Below, one piece after another: positions 23,502 to 38,400 of a DNA stretch of 64,000 nt. The notes under the pieces were generated by a model, which made no database searches, had not been told where the DNA came from, and saw only the letters and a list, made by a program, of their open reading frames with translations. The stretch is from Toxoplasma gondii ME49 (taxonomy: Eukaryota > Apicomplexa > Conoidasida > Eucoccidiorida > Sarcocystidae): positions 2,752,458 through 2,816,457 of the forward strand of contig NC_031476.1 in assembly GCF_000006565.2 (NCBI RefSeq), given 5' to 3'. Within the stretch, counting starts at the first letter, position 1. Each line of letters starts with the position of its first letter. A program made the position numbers and the translations under genes.

Positions 23502-26500
23502 GAGAGTGGGGATGAGACGAGAGCTGCGTAACTTGACAGGAAGGCGAGCGAAGAGTGCGAAAGGGTCAGTGCAGCTCGAAGAAACGCGAGGGAAATGTGA
23601 CTTCCCTGGCGACACTGAAACTCTGAGAAAAACCGGGCCAGCTACGGCCAGAGGCGCTCAAAAAAGCCAAACAAAAGAAAATCCCCGCGAGACTGACAAA
23701 GTCAAGAACGTTCTAGTGCGCGACAAACGCACGAACCCGTCGCTCTGGTCTCAGCCGGCATTCCGTTTTCCCCCAAGCCTGAGTGCTCGTGGAGGAAGGT
23801 GGCGCACACCACCTAGGAGGAAAAGTACGACATCTTACGACCGCCTTCAGACAGAAAAGAAACCTTCTGCAAACGCAAAAGAGGGAAAATGTTGAAAAGT
23901 CTTCAAGAGAGAAGCAGCTAAGAACGCCAGGGCTCCGTGTGTCGGGGGAAAGCCGATTCATGAGGGCCGAGAAATGAGGGCAGTGGAAAAACGTGGAGAA
24001 CGGCAGAGCACGCACCAAGAACAGACAAGAAACCCCGAAGTGAGGTTCAAAGAAAAGGCACTGCGGTAGAAAAGCTCGAAATCTGAGAGAGAGGTCCTTG
24101 GCTGGAGATGGACGATCTCGCGACCCGCAGAAAATGAAGGTCAGAAAACTCTCTGAAACGCTCCGATTACGTGACCTGTAGACGGAACTGCAGCTGCGGA
24201 CGATAGAAAACAGGGTTTTGTCCAGTCGAGAAAATCAAACAAACTGTGGAGGGAGTCAGAAGGATATATCGGGAGTGAAGAAGGCTTTCCACACGCTGGA
24301 TTCGGGAATGCATCGAGGAACTCCAGTGACTCTTTGGACCTCGGGAAGGCGTTTTCAAATCGATCGCGGGGCAGCCGAAGGTCTAGGGGGCCAAGTGTCG
24401 AGAAAAGGGCGCGAAATAGAGTGGAAGAAAGAGAAGGGAGGAAACGGAACAGAGAGATAGAGAGAGTGTGTGCCTTAAACCTGCTACGGGAAACTGACCT
24501 GCCAGCTGAGCTGTCTAGCTCGACGCCCAGGTGGCTCGGACGAAGGGTTCCGCCAACGCTGAATTCCCGGCTTTTCCATGAATCAAACACAGAAAAAAAC
24601 AGTCTGATGCAGTTGAGAGAAGCAGGGAATCGAAGGGGAAGGGCAACAGCTAGTTGTTCCCCAGTTTTCGAATTGGTTCGGAGCAAACAGCGCCATAAGT
24701 GGTACCGAAAAGTGCGAGGGCGCACGGCGGCTGCCAGCGAGCGACTGCGACCTTTTCATGCAACTCGATCCTTCTGTCCACTTTTTCCGTTTCGCCGGTG
24801 AAAACAACAAACTCAGTGTGTGCTGTATCGAGGAACGGAAAGACGCGCGTTTTTTTGAGGGCAGAAGACGGGGGAGAAAAGGAAACAAGCTTGCCGAAGT
24901 GCTGTGTGCACCAGTGTCGCTCCCGCGATTCACTGGAATCGATGATGCAGCCAAAAACGGAACGCGAGAAAACCATTTAGAGGACACACAAGTGAGCGTA
25001 CCACTTTCCCCCTGTCCTTTTCGTTGTCACAAAACAGCGAAACTTTGCTTTCAGCCCGAGTATGGAGCCTCTTTCCGTTTCCAGCGAAGTCCTCTCGGAC
25101 AAGGGTCGCAAGTCGGGCGTTGCCGTTTGAAAACCGTCGGTCCTATTCGATAAAGCTGAACAGAGGGTTTGAGGGTTGCTGTCTTTCCACGGCACACAGC
25201 CTTTTCAACGGTTTGAGTTCCTCCTTCATTGCGCGAGATGTAAATTGTTTTTCTTGTGCCCTGCAACATGGCATTATTGGCTTCTCCGCGATCCGAGAAG
25301 AAACAAGTGGCTGCCTGACCGGCGGTCCCCAATGAAGTTTGAAAGGCGCCGAACGGCGTGGTGACCATCAATCACATTTCAACACTGCCTGCCTTTCCTG
25401 ACGTACGCAGGGCATGCAGTACCACTGAGCGAACAACTATATCTACACTCCCTGTTACGCATTAGAAAATGGGTTCCCTATGTCTATGTAAACGACCTTG
25501 TTCTGGGGAGTACACACTACGCGCTGGATAGGGGCGTTTAAGCAGAGCAAGAAAGGTTGCGGGAATAACGGTTTTCTATTCCCTGTTCTTCCACGTGGCT
25601 CACGCCATTGCACTTTCAACTTCAGTTTCGTTGAGGAAAGGCGAAATGATAGAAGAAACCTCGCAGACGGGGAAAACTGTACTCTTAGTATGTTACGCGT
25701 TATGTGGCTTTTTAGGTGGGTGCAATTCGGGAAACTACCTCTTAGAACGCGTCGCGTGCAAAAGTGGAAACGCATGCCTTGTCCACTACTGACTTGTACG
25801 GGTATTTTCGGGCATGACTGCATTCGCTTCGGACTCTCTTGACCGTAAAGAAAACCGCTGCTTCTCTAACTCCGGGCAGGCTGGGACCGTCGAACGTATC
25901 CTTGCTCTCAAGAGTTTTTCCATGTTAATATTAGTGCTTTTACGACTTGCACATTCAGTCAGTAGCACCTTGTGCCGTCAACGCGGATGTAAATCGGAGT
26001 ATTTTTAGCTCAAACACTCGTTCAGAAGCCTCAAGAAGAAATTCTATGGTCGGTGGCAGGGTTGCTGAAGAAAGCAGTTCTGTTGCCCTTTGACTCGGGT
26101 GTTCTTAACGGCTTGTCAAACGAGTTCGATTCTTGTAAAAAGTGGAAACCACCTTCACCTGTGTCTCTCAAGCTTATCACTTCGTCTTCAGGTGACACGC
26201 TATAACTCTTGAGGTCAAGAGATACGTTCGTTTGTCCCGAACTGATCGAGTGTGGTGTCCTATGGAGTGTTGCACAGGATGCATGCAGCCGCGAATGATT
26301 AGCAGCATGATATAAAAGTAAAAGTGGGCCTATCGCTTCTCTTAGAGAAAATAATCAATGTTCGTCTCGACAAGAACCAACATCCATTATCCGTATGTCT
26401 AACAAACTGGGAGGAGATAATCGGTGGAAGAAGCTCTATCAGACACTCGCAATTTCCGCTACCGAATCCGCGCTGCCGTACAAAGGGTTCCCAGCGCCTC

Positions 26501-28303
26501 AATGCAGAGGCTCTTTCAAAGCCACAGCAAACCGAGAGACCAGACACCTTCATTTTCCGTAACACAACATGACGAATTTCCCAAAGAGACGTCTTTTATG
26601 TTCAGCAATTTCTGCAACTTTCGTAGCTCCCATCGCCAGCTGGGAGGGGTAGAGTGCACGTGCCACTAGAGGCACAGACCCATGTCGAACTCGGGTAAGA
26701 GAAGCGTTTCAGTCATTGTTTATTCTTTCCATAGATACAAAACAAGAACGATTTTAAACCCTAGAGGCTTGCCCACCTGTGCAGCACCTGCCCGTAGATT
26801 CGATCTTCGAAATGCGTACTCTGCATTTTCATGACTGGCATATCCCAAAGTAAACAAACAAAAGCGAGCTTTGCGTGCTTCCACTGTCAAAACATCTGCA
26901 TTTACTCATATATATATACATCAGTTTAGACTTGCAAAGCGAGCTGAGAAAAGATTCGTGCATGCATTAGTACCTGCACACCAGTCACACACAGGCTGCC
27001 GACAGCACTGCATCGAACGCCTGATACGTACATAAATCCACATGGCTTCAAATGAAAACAGACGCGTAGAACCTGTAATGGAGAATCGTGTAGAATGGTT
27101 CCTCAGAAACCTTTTTCGTGAGCAAAAAGAACCTAAACAGCAGTGACAGCCTGTCTGAGAGCTGGCCTGCGAGGCTCGAAAGTTGGTCTGTTAACTGCGG
27201 AGTTCATAGCCTTGAGAGAACGGTTTGCTGCACCAGAGGAATTCCCAGCATTCCCGGCGACGCGTTCGCTGCAAGACAAACAATCGATAAACAATTACTA
27301 CAGTATTCCATTGAAGATTTATTAACCATAAATACTAAACCTTCCGCATCTTCCTGCTTTGCTTTACAACGTGAAAAAAAATTAGACGATATGTTTTAGA
27401 AAAAGAACCCCAAATGAAAAAAACAAAGTCGGAAACTGTCGTAGGCTCTTTCTGCTCCAGATCAAGCTCCATGGCGAGGCGAGACTCCTGACAGACTCTA
27501 AAAGTGAAACATGCAAACTCCGTATTGTTTTCCTAGTCGCTGAAAAGGAAACTCGCCGCCACCGGAATTGCTAAAAGTCCTGCGAGAGAATAGGTTCTCG
27601 ACACAGTCCACGGAGACATTACTCTCATGGCTCTTATTAACAGCGAGGGAGGACGACTGCTCAGATACTACAGTGATTTGTCATGCAGAACTAGACTGTA
27701 GACAGTTTTTTACCGCATGCTCTTACATGGAAGACAGTGGCTCTCAACAACTAGGTAAAAGCTTGTACCACAGTTCTACTCATGCATTACCACTTGGTGT
27801 GTGTAGCCTTTCCTACGCTCCTTCGCGTCACGGCTTTGCATGTGTATTGCCATCTGAACAGTAGTAGTTTCTAGCAAACGATACGGCGTTGAAAGCGATG
27901 CCCGCACCAAAATATCGCATATGCGGCTGCTTCGCAAGACGCGTCTCTACGCGACTAGGGGAGGTTCTCTGGTGTCTTGGCTGTTGGGCGAATGCCGCTA
28001 AAAACGGGGTTTAGCGTCTAGAGACTCTTTGATTTGGCAACCCCAAACTCTGTTAACTCTATTCCGTTCGTCCTGAACATAGACGATGAAACCTCATCGG
28101 CTGTGGCCTTCTGTTCCATTTGCCTGGATCCCCTTTCCCCCGCGTTTGTAGATCGTGGTTCGATCTCTCGTTACACGAGAAAAAACTGGATCTTCAGAAG
28201 GATGGAAAACGACGCCTTCTTCTGTATGTCTCGCGCATTTTTTTGCGGCGGTCTGCTCACTCTAAAGAGAACGGCGCGAACGAAATTCGACAGACACTGA
28301 GAC
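23502..28303. other. Intergenic region between two minus-strand genes, no supported gene
   Basis: About 4.8 kb between the 3' end of the Ca2+-ATPase and the first exon of the GPR180-like gene. Composition becomes less GC-rich and less strand-biased from about 25 kb on, and open frames are short (at most about 130 codons) and unlike known families. The 26-28.3 kb part is probably 3' UTR of the ATPase, and 23.5-24.5 kb probably 5' UTR and promoter of the GPR180-like gene. There is a short TATATA tract near 26908-26920. I see no RNA gene or mobile element. Confidence 0.5.
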
Positions 28304-30632
28304 TCACATGATGGCTCGCTTTTGCTCGGACGTCATGCCTAGGCCGCCTCCCAGGCGAACTGACAGTCGCTCGGAAGAAAGCCTGGAAGCGAGAGAAGGG
28401 AAGACGCGGCAACAGAAGATCGTGAGCGCCAGGTTGTGAAGACAGAGAAAGCTTCGGGACACTGACTGGGCAGCGCGTATGAGATGGATCCCCACAAGGC
28501 TGACATCTAGGCAAGACTAGAAAGGATTTCGACGAGCAGAGACTCTCTGCGTCTCGACGCCACTCTGTGTGGAGCAGCAGACATACCAAAATAGAGAGAA
28601 GCGCCCGAGACGCAGAGACGGTCGGTACAAAGTGCGTTGCTTGCGGAGGAGGCAGCGAGTTCGGGAAACGACCTTTGTGAGTCCAGACGAGGAAACAAAG
28701 AACGCAACATGCAACTCAAACTGAGGCCGTACCTGCCGCGAGATGCGAGAGCAAGCGAAGGTCCTTCGTGCAGCAGATCGACTTCTTTCTTGCCTGTCTC
28801 CGGCAAAAAAGTGTAAGGAATGAGGTGGAGGAGAAATCCAACTACCACAGTGCCGGCGCCAAAGGCGAGAGAAATGGCCCACTGGACTGCCGTCAGTCCC
28901 TGCAGAAAAAGCGCAGAGAACGAGAGACAGAACAGAAACGCGTTTCTCCACACTGGTGAGTGACTCGGAGGCGTCAACAGTTCCCAAACAGAAGCAGGGA
29001 GGAGGAAGGAAGACTCGGCTTGATATCGATGTTTCCGCAGAGCGTTTTCTCAGCGCAATACCGCAACTGCATAACGAACAACGCCGGGGGCTTCCAACGC
29101 TTAGACGGAGAAGCTCTTCGGCAAAAATAATGGCACTTGCTTCAGGAAAAACTACGGAAGGCCTCATTCCTCAACAGAGCGGCGGGTGGCTCTCGGCTGC
29201 TCGCTGAGTTCTCACCCCTGTCCCGTTCTTTCTTCTTCTGCCGCGTCATCTCCCTCTTTCTTCCTGATTCTCTCCTTGCTCTTGCTTGAGTTTTTTCTCC
29301 CCTTTGCTGTATTTCTTGTCCTCGGCACTCGCGAGTTCTCTTCGTTCTCTCCCCTTCCATGATCGCCACCATGTCCGCCGTCCTCTTCCTTCTCTCCTAA
29401 TCTCTTTCCTCCCCCCTCTCTTCTCCCCTCTCTTCTCCTTTTCCCCCTCCCTTGTTTCCTCTCTTTTTTCCTCGGTTTTCCGTCCTCCCCCTTCTTCGCA
29501 TTCGCGGCGGTTCGCGCTCTCATGTTCCTCCTTCGATCTCTCCGCCTGCCTCGCTTCTTTGCTTTTCTCCCGCGTCAGGCCTCCTTCGTCTCCCGCTTGC
29601 TCCGCACCTGTCGGTGGCAGCTGACGGCGAGGCCTCCAAATTCGACGACGAGGACTTGGACGACGAAGATGAAGGAGACGACGAATGCCCACATTTTGTT
29701 TCTGAAAACGCCTGAGAAGACATTCCACTCCGCGTTGATCTTCCGGGCGTTGATCATGTTGAAAATCTGCATAAACACAAAGACGTTGAAGACCAGCGTG
29801 TAGTGCCGCGACGCTCCCAGGTCAACGCGCCACCGACTGGCGTAATCTTCTTCGTCTGAGAAGGGATGGTAGCGCCGCCCAGAACGCAGGCGAAAGCCGG
29901 AGGGAACACCCTCCTCGTCTCGCATGCAGTCTGCACAACAGGCATAGGCGCAGCAGAGGCAGCCGAGACAACATACACACGAGAAACAACAAATGCATCT
30001 GCCGCACACCAACGCGTTCGCGTTCCTCCTAGACAAAGACGCGAATCTTGAAGAGAAACATACGTTTGGCGACTTGAGCGTAAAAATCCCGGCAAATAAG
30101 ATGCGCCCACGTAAACAAAAAACGCGGTACTCATACACGCTATACAGAAAAACATATAAATATAAACATATAAATATAAACATATATATATAAATGTATA
30201 TATATAAATGTATATATATATATAAATGTATATATATATATATAAATGTATATATATATATAAATGTATAGGTATATGTATATTTAGGTACGTATATGAG
30301 TGTAGAGGCCCACGCGTGTAGGTAGGAGGCAGTAAAATGTATGCTATGCAATTGTGGTGGATCTGCATGCCGATGGACGCAGTCGAATTGCATCTGTTCT
30401 CCTCATGTCAAACGAGACAGAGATATACGTAGCTATTGCATCCGTAGAATACGGTGTACCTACACAGATACAGTTGAAGAGAACTCCATCGAACAAAACT
30501 GTTGACGCTGCTTCTTCGTCTTACCAGGCACCCGCAGCCACGCAGCACTCTCGACAGAAATCTCACATAAACGTCAATTGCTTTCTAAACATATCTGTCC
30601 ATTCTCTGTCTATATCTATCTATATGTATATT

Positions 30633-30672
<40 letters not shown>

Positions 30673-31265
30673 TGCAACCATAGGTACATATGTATGTCCA
30701 TATGTATATCTATGGATGTGTACATACGTATCCCTGTATATGTATGTTTATACGTATGTGCACATACGTTGCTACAGATGTTTTACATGCCGAGATTTGC
30801 CTGTGAATACGTTGTCATGTATCTCGAGAAGACTGCGTTTGTTTACCGCTGAACTCGCAGAAGTCGGGGAACTGGCGTCGAGTTTCGGGAGAAAGATAAG
30901 TCCAGGGGTTCTCTGGGACGAAATGTTCGGCGCCGAAAATCAACGAAAACATCACAGTCAGTTGATAGACGGACTGCCCGACGATGTTCCTGAACATGAC
31001 CTGCGGCCGTAAAAAACGCAAGTACTGCCGACAGAAAAAGCTCTGACTCTGACGCCTCGACCGCGCAAAAAACTGCACAGACGCAGATCGCAACTTGCTG
31101 CCCTTTCTCCGCTGGAGAGATCAACCTGTCACTCCTAACGGACTCCCCTCGAACGCAGGCATTTCCGTGGCTTCACCTTTCTTTACACATATTCATGTAT
31201 CCGTATACGTATATATATATATATATATACATAGATATACATATATATATACATATATATATACG

Positions 31266-31297
<32 letters not shown>

Positions 31298-32899
31298 GGT
31301 ATATGCATCTGATACGCACTGGGATGTGTCTCTGCAGATGTTCTTCTGCGACCTTGAAAGATACACTGGACACAGTCGAGACCTTCTGCTTGAGTGCATG
31401 CACCGCTCTGTCGAAGTTCACTCTTCAGAGACATCTTCGTCTTTGTCTTGATCAAACGCCCCTCCTCAAGGAGAAGCGCCGAAACAGCACAAGCAGCCTT
31501 GCCCGTGTCTCCCGACGTTGAGATTCTCAGTGGGTCTTCTTACACATATTTGCATTTCTTACAGGTTTCTTATCCAGACGTACGTGTATGTATACAGAAA
31601 TATGAAAATAGATCTATCTATCTACAAAGAATATGTATACGCACACGTTTATACAAATATATATATATATATATAACATTTATATATGTGTGTGGACGAA
31701 GCAAAAATAGTTATATATATATATATATATATATATATGGAGAAAATGTATACAAGTGAAGAATATATATAGACATGAAGCATATAATTATATATATCAA
31801 GAAGAATCGACGTCTACGTCGGACTAGAGGGTGCATGCGTGACGAGGACTGCCTTGCCTGGACGTTTCTGTCTGATTTGTGACTTCTCCACATGTTTTCT
31901 TGGATTTCTTTCCTTTCTCTCGCGTGGTGCAAAAGCATCGGTGGACGAGCGCATGGAGCTGGCCACAGTAAAGGTATCGTTCTTTCTTCACCTGCGTTGA
32001 CTTTTTTACCTTGCTAATGAGGTAGTCGTGTCGGCTGTGAGGTTTCCTGTTTAAAAGTTCGTCGGTCGGGGGCTCAGTGGCTAACGCGAGAGACGCAAAG
32101 GAGTCCATTATCAGGTTTACCCAGAGCATTTGGACCGCAGTCAAGGGACTTTCTCGGATGATTGTCGCTGCGCAAGACAGAGAAGAGTGGAGGCGCCAGG
32201 TGATGGCCGAAAAGCCGAAAAAGGCGAGAGAGAAGAAAGACCATAAAAGGCGAGGCTGAGGAAACGCCGGCAACCCACCGTCGAGCGCCGAGTTTGGAAG
32301 CTCCCGTGCGGCGCAGTTCTCTGCTTTTGAGAGAACGCTGAAGGAAACGCGGCAAAAGAGAATGGGGAGAAGGCGGAGAGCAGGAAAGGAGGAAACGAGA
32401 GACAAGCAAGAGAAGAGGAAAGCAAAGAAGAGACGAGAAGCGAAGAAGAAGGCAGGCGTTCGAGGGGAGAAAAAAACGAGAAGGAGAAAAGGAGACAAAG
32501 AAACAAGGAGACTCCAGGGATGTGTCAACGTACCTGTCAGAAACGCTGTGACGACAGCGACGACGTTTACAGTGAGTTGAAATTGGAGAAATCTGCGAAT
32601 ATTGTCGTAGACATTTCTTCCCCACTTCACCGCCTTCACGATGCTTCCAAAATTGTCGTCGAGGAGCACTATGTCTGCTGCCTGTTTGGCGACTTCTTTT
32701 CCTGGAGAGACACAGAAAGAGAGAAAAAACTCGAGTTTCTGAACGCCCCAGCAAACGCATGCACCATACACCCACGGAAAAAAAAGGAAATACTCTTAAA
32801 AGAGAGAAACCGTCCGTTTGCAAAGCTTCGCACGCCCCAGTCTGCCTGCCTCCCCTGTTCACATTCTGACACATAAGTCTATGCAGATATGTAAACGCA

Positions 32900-32930
<31 letters not shown>

Positions 32931-32931
32931 G

Positions 32932-32998
<67 letters not shown>

Positions 32999-33877
32999 TT
33001 GTTGCCGCAAGTGCAACAACGAGAAATCTAGAAACAGTTGAACACCTGCAGTGTCAACGCTGCATGGTCACATGTTTGCCTTGGTTTGAGGAGAGCCTCT
33101 ATAGTCCTACGGCGCATGCATCTGTATAAGCGTACGTCCTACACGGGAGGCTGAGGAGGAACAAGGAAGACCCAGCGACTGTAAATCCTCAGAGCAGGAG
33201 GGAGGCCGGTCCATTGTCTAAAAACGAAGAAGCAGAGCGCGGAAATAAAACCTGAACTTTTGTAAACGAACCTTTAGACGCCCACCTGAAAGCCCCATGG
33301 CAAATCCGACATCTGCCTTCTTGAGGGCAGGAGCATCGTTAGCACCGTCGCCAGTCACCGCGACAACCGTTCCCCTCAGTTCCTTGAGTCCGACAACCAG
33401 AGCATATTTATCCATGGGCTGAGAGCGAGCAAGAACTTCTAGGCTGCGTGCGATTCGCAGACGAGTCAGAACAACAACGCGACAAAGGCAACGATGAGAC
33501 AGCTGAGGTTGTGCAGCTCTGCAGGGATCGCTCCAAGGAAAACGCCTGGGCGCGTCAAGAAGCAGCTAGCAATGGCTCTCTGCGTACATCTATGAAAGGC
33601 GATGACTGCAGAGGTATGCCCGTAAACAGAGAGAGAGGGATCTACACACTCCGGAGATAGAGACATCTAAGCTCACAGAAACATACACACATCCAGGTGG
33701 ATATTCATACAAACACACAGCGACTTTGATTTGCCTACATAGGCACATAGTTAGACATCCACACATATACATATTTATATATATATTTTATAGATGTAGA
33801 GAGATGTAGGGGCCCTGGGATTCACGAAGTATTCTGAATACACTTCTCTTGTCTTGACCGCAAGCACACATACTTCA

Positions 33878-33926
<49 letters not shown>

Positions 33927-35439
33927 TGTATGTATGTATGTATGTATATGCATGTATATGCACAGGTGTGCTCATGAGTATAACTGTGTATACAGAGGTG
34001 TATGTGTGTATGTGAGTGTGCGAGTTGGTTCGATGAAAGTCATTGAAAAGAAGTGTCAACGCTCAACCCACTTGTCTGCAATTTCGTTGAAGGCTTCGGG
34101 ATTTGCGATCACGTCGACTCTCATCTTCTTGCCGGTCGCGCGCTCCTCCGCAGGGTGCCTCGGACAGTCGCACATGGCCAGTCGACACCCGCTGCACACG
34201 ACGCCGCCGATCAGCGCGTTGAACTCCGGGCCAGTCATCGCCAGTCCGTCTAAAAATAAAAACAAGAAAAAACGCGAGAAGACGCAGCGCTGCGTGCGAA
34301 ACGGCTTCCACGCATGTGCGAGAATTGATATGTGACTCAATAGACGTTTACATATATATATATATATATGTATATATACGTATATGTATATACATGGGGG
34401 CAGGAATGTAACTGCATGCATCAATCACTACATGTATATGTATATATATAAATGCAAGCATGTATGTATGTATATGTGATAGTATAACTGGAGAGGGGTG
34501 TCTATATGTGAGTGCGTCGATCTGTGTGTGCATGCGGAGAAGCGCGAAGGCGCCTTGTTTTCTCACTTTTTTCTGGATGGTAGATGTTGCATTTGACTGC
34601 GATTTGCTTTGCAGTCTCGATATTGTCTCCCGTGACCATGCGCACTTTGATGCCTGCGTTCTGGCAGGCCAAGACCGCTGCGGGGACTTCTGGGCGAACT
34701 GGATCTCTGCAAGACGAGAAGGGAGAACGAAAAACGGGGAAGCAGAGAGAGGAGATGGAGAACGAGAGGCGAAAGAAGAGAGACGGAGCAGACGACGACA
34801 AAGAGAACGAGGAGTAGACGATAGCAGAGAAGAGCCACAGGGCGGCAGACGAAAGACGGACGCGAGGTGAAGGAGCGAAAAAGCGAGGACGAAAGAGAGG
34901 AAGAGACCCACTGGAGGTAACCGAAGCCGGCGACAGATAGATACGTCTTATACGTCTTCGTAAGCGAGTTCACGACCTTCACAAAGTACTCGAGTCTTGA
35001 CTACGTGTCTTGTGTTCGCTTCAACGAAAGAAGAGGTGGAAGGGAGAGAATGGCGGAAAAAGAGAAGGAAAATGTGGAGACAGACCGGAAAGAACAGAGG
35101 CGAGAGCCTCCACGCAAGCGAAGACAGGCCGCATCCTTCCACGAGACTACAGAACTGCAGAGACCTCTCTCTAACATGTTGTGCTTCAACCGGGTGTCTT
35201 TGTTTTGCTCTAGAAAAGGCATGCGCAGGCGAGAAAGGAAAAGCCAGTAAAGCGAGAGGGATGGTTTCATCGCCCCAAAGCTCCTTCCGTGGTTGTTTCG
35301 CCTTGACGACAAACAGACGAAACACCGAGTTCTTTGTTTCGCCAGAAACGCTCGCGCTTCTTTCATGCACCCGACCAACACTCACGCACGCAAGCGCATG
35401 CGCATACACGGACATATATATACATATATATATATATAC

Positions 35440-35471
<32 letters not shown>

Positions 35472-38400
35472 GTATATGTATATATATATGTACATATATG
35501 TATTTGTGCTTTATGTATGGAGTCCATCAAGCTGCGCTTCTTAGCGGATGCACCGGCTGCTGTGGAGATAGACGAAGCGGACGCGAGCAGGTTCACATAT
35601 TTCCTCTTTCCAAAATACAAAGAGGAATGTTTATACAGCGATGCACATCCGTGCATACACGCGTATGGTCTTGAACTGTGCGCCTTGTCTTTTCTGTCTT
35701 CCTTGCGAGGTACCTGATTCCAACGATCGCGAGGCAGGTGAGGCCCAGTTCCATCTTCTTGAACGGGTGGAGCTCGCTCGCTTCCGCCCAGGTGGTGTCT
35801 CCTTCGTCTGCAGCGATGTCTTTGTACGCGAGGCAGATTGTCCGGAGCGCCTCGCCAGCGAGTTTGTGAATGACTTCTCGCTCGATCGTCATGATTTTCT
35901 CTGCGTCCAGCGGCGCCAGGTCACCTTCTCTGTCTCGCTGAGAGGTCGGCGTATCTCCGTCTCCACCTGCGGCGTCCTCCCCCTCTGGGAGCGGAACGAC
36001 GACGTGAGCACAGAGCTTGAGCACAGTCTCCGCAGCTCCTTTCACGAAGACGCGCAGAGTGCGCCGCCGAGAAGAAGGAACTCCAGCGGCCGAAGGAAGA
36101 GAAGAAGAAGCAGAGGAAGAAGCAGAAGAAGAAGCAGAAGAAGAAGCAGAAGAAGAAGTAGAAGAAGAAGCAGAGGAAGAAGATGGGGACGACGAGGGGC
36201 TGTGACGGCAAGACGAGAGGCGAACAGCAGGCGGTGACGAAGCGTCGGAGAATTCATCCCATGCATTCACGACTGTCGTCATGATTTTCCTGTCGCTGGT
36301 AAACGGCTCGCGATGAACCAGCTGAGAGAGAGACAGGAAAAACGCCAGAAGGTGCAGAAAGGAGAAGAGGCAGGCGATGCAGAAGCAGGCGAAAGGTGGG
36401 GAAGGAATAAGAGGAGAGTCGGGAGAAGAGAGAGATGAGAGAGACGAGAGAGACGAGAGAGAAGAGAGAGACGAGAGAGAAGAGAGAGAAGAGAGAGACG
36501 AGAGAGAAGAGAGAGAAGAGAGAGACGAGAGAGAAGAGAGAGAAGAGAGAGACGAGAGAGAAGAGAGAGACGAGGGAGACGAGAGAAAAGAGAGAGACGA
36601 GAGAGAAGAGAGAGACGAGAGAGAAGAGAGAGACGAGAGAGAAGAAGGGCATCCGGAGAAGCGACGAGCACGCACGATGATTGAGGAACAGGAAAACGGA
36701 GAAACAAGGGCAACGTCTGAGCATGAAAGAGGACACAGACAAGGAAGTCAAGACCGAGAGAGCACATACGAAGAGTCAAGAAGAGAACGACGACCTGCCA
36801 GTCCTGTGTAAGGGACAACGACGGTGACCGATCCAGGACAACGGGAGACTCGACCGAGCCTCCGAAAGATGCACAAGTCTTGAAAAAGGCAAAAATACAG
36901 ACAGGTAAACGTCCGTCAAACAGGCGAGTTTTAGGCGCCCGAGAACCCAACTCGAGCGCGAGGCGTTCCATCAGAGGGAGGCGGAAGCGAAGACTCACGT
37001 CGGCTTCTTCAAGAATTCTTTCGTCTCTTATTCTCTCGTAGTCGAATCCCATTTCTCCGGCAAACTCCAAGAGCGCACACTCGGTGGGCGACCCCACTTG
37101 CTTGGTTACATCTACCTTCTTCAGCGCGCCGCTGCTGGCCATAGAAATCAGCCTGCTCCTCACAGAAGCTTCGACTGTCGAACGCGCCTCTCTCTCCAAC
37201 ACACTGGTGCTGTTCAATGCAATGTTTTCCATCAAAATCTGCGTAGCAGAGAACAGCGGAAGACACGGAGAGCACAGTGCGCCGAGCGGGAGCCGACGCG
37301 AGAGATGGAGAAGAAGAGAGAGAGGCAGGAGAAGAGAGAGAACGACAAAGAGAGACAGAGACGCATAGGGGAAAGAGAGAGAAAGAGAGAGAGAGACAGA
37401 GCGTAGACGGAGTGAAAAACCAGGTCCCGTGGTTCAACTTCCCTGTGCGCCGAGTGAGAGAACGCAATACGAAAACAACGGATGAAAAACGCTTCTACGA
37501 ACGACAGTTGCAGATCCTACAAGTGACGAAAAGAGTGACCCATCTGAACAGATTGGGTACGAGGAAGTCCCGGTCCATCATGTTCGGCCGTTCCCTCTTG
37601 TCGCGTTTTGCTCTCCCTCGACTTTCTGAGCGCGTCGTCTTTCGTCTTTCTCTTCATTCTTCTCTTTCGCTGCCTCCGTCCTTCTCTTTCACTCGCTCCT
37701 TCTTCGGTCTCGGTTCCTTCACCAGCTGTTGCCTTCTCTTTCCTTCCCTTCCACTCGCTCCACCCATCTTCTCTCTCTTCTCTCTCTCGTTTTTGTTCTC
37801 TCTTCCCTTGCGTCTCCCGTCTCCCCCTTTCTCTCTCCTTCTCGCCTCAGAAGAGTTGGACATCCTCCGACTCTCGGCGTCTGTCCCGCCGCTTGCGCTC
37901 CACCTGCGCGACCGCGTCCGTCGTTCACAGTGGAACTCGAGGGACTCTCTGTCTCCTTGTTTTCTCACCTTGAGGTACTTCGGCGGAAACCGTGTGCGGC
38001 CGCCGCCGCGTTCCCTCGCGACAGCGTCGCGCCCCTCGTTCTCCTCTTCTTCCTTCCTCTCTCCTCGCTCGGCGCGTCCTCCCTGTGTCGGCAGGGTGTG
38101 CACTCTGCCCTGCAGTACCTTCGCGCGCGCCAGCTCTCTTCCTTGGCGCGTCCAGACTCTCCAGAGCTCGTCGTCTCTGTAGGTCAAGTTGCGTCCATCC
38201 CAGGCAGCCTCTACGCTCATCATGTTCTTCGTCAGTGTGCCGGTTTTGTCGCTGCAGATCTCGTTTGCACCCCCCATCGTTTCGCACGCAGCCAGGCGCC
38301 GGACGTAGTTCTGGTCGGCCAGCATCTTCCCGATTGAGTAGGCGAGCGAAATGGTGACGGCCAGCGGCAGGCCCTCAGGCACCGCCACCACCAAGATCGT

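Noticed and set aside
8300..35505. TA-rich tracts as replication origins or mobile element ends
   Set aside because: They are simple microsatellites without terminal repeats, target-site duplications or coding content.
36377..36811. Arg-Glu repeat protein on the plus strand
   Set aside because: It is the translation of the GAGAGA satellite in a Ca2+-ATPase intron; no start context or conserved flank.
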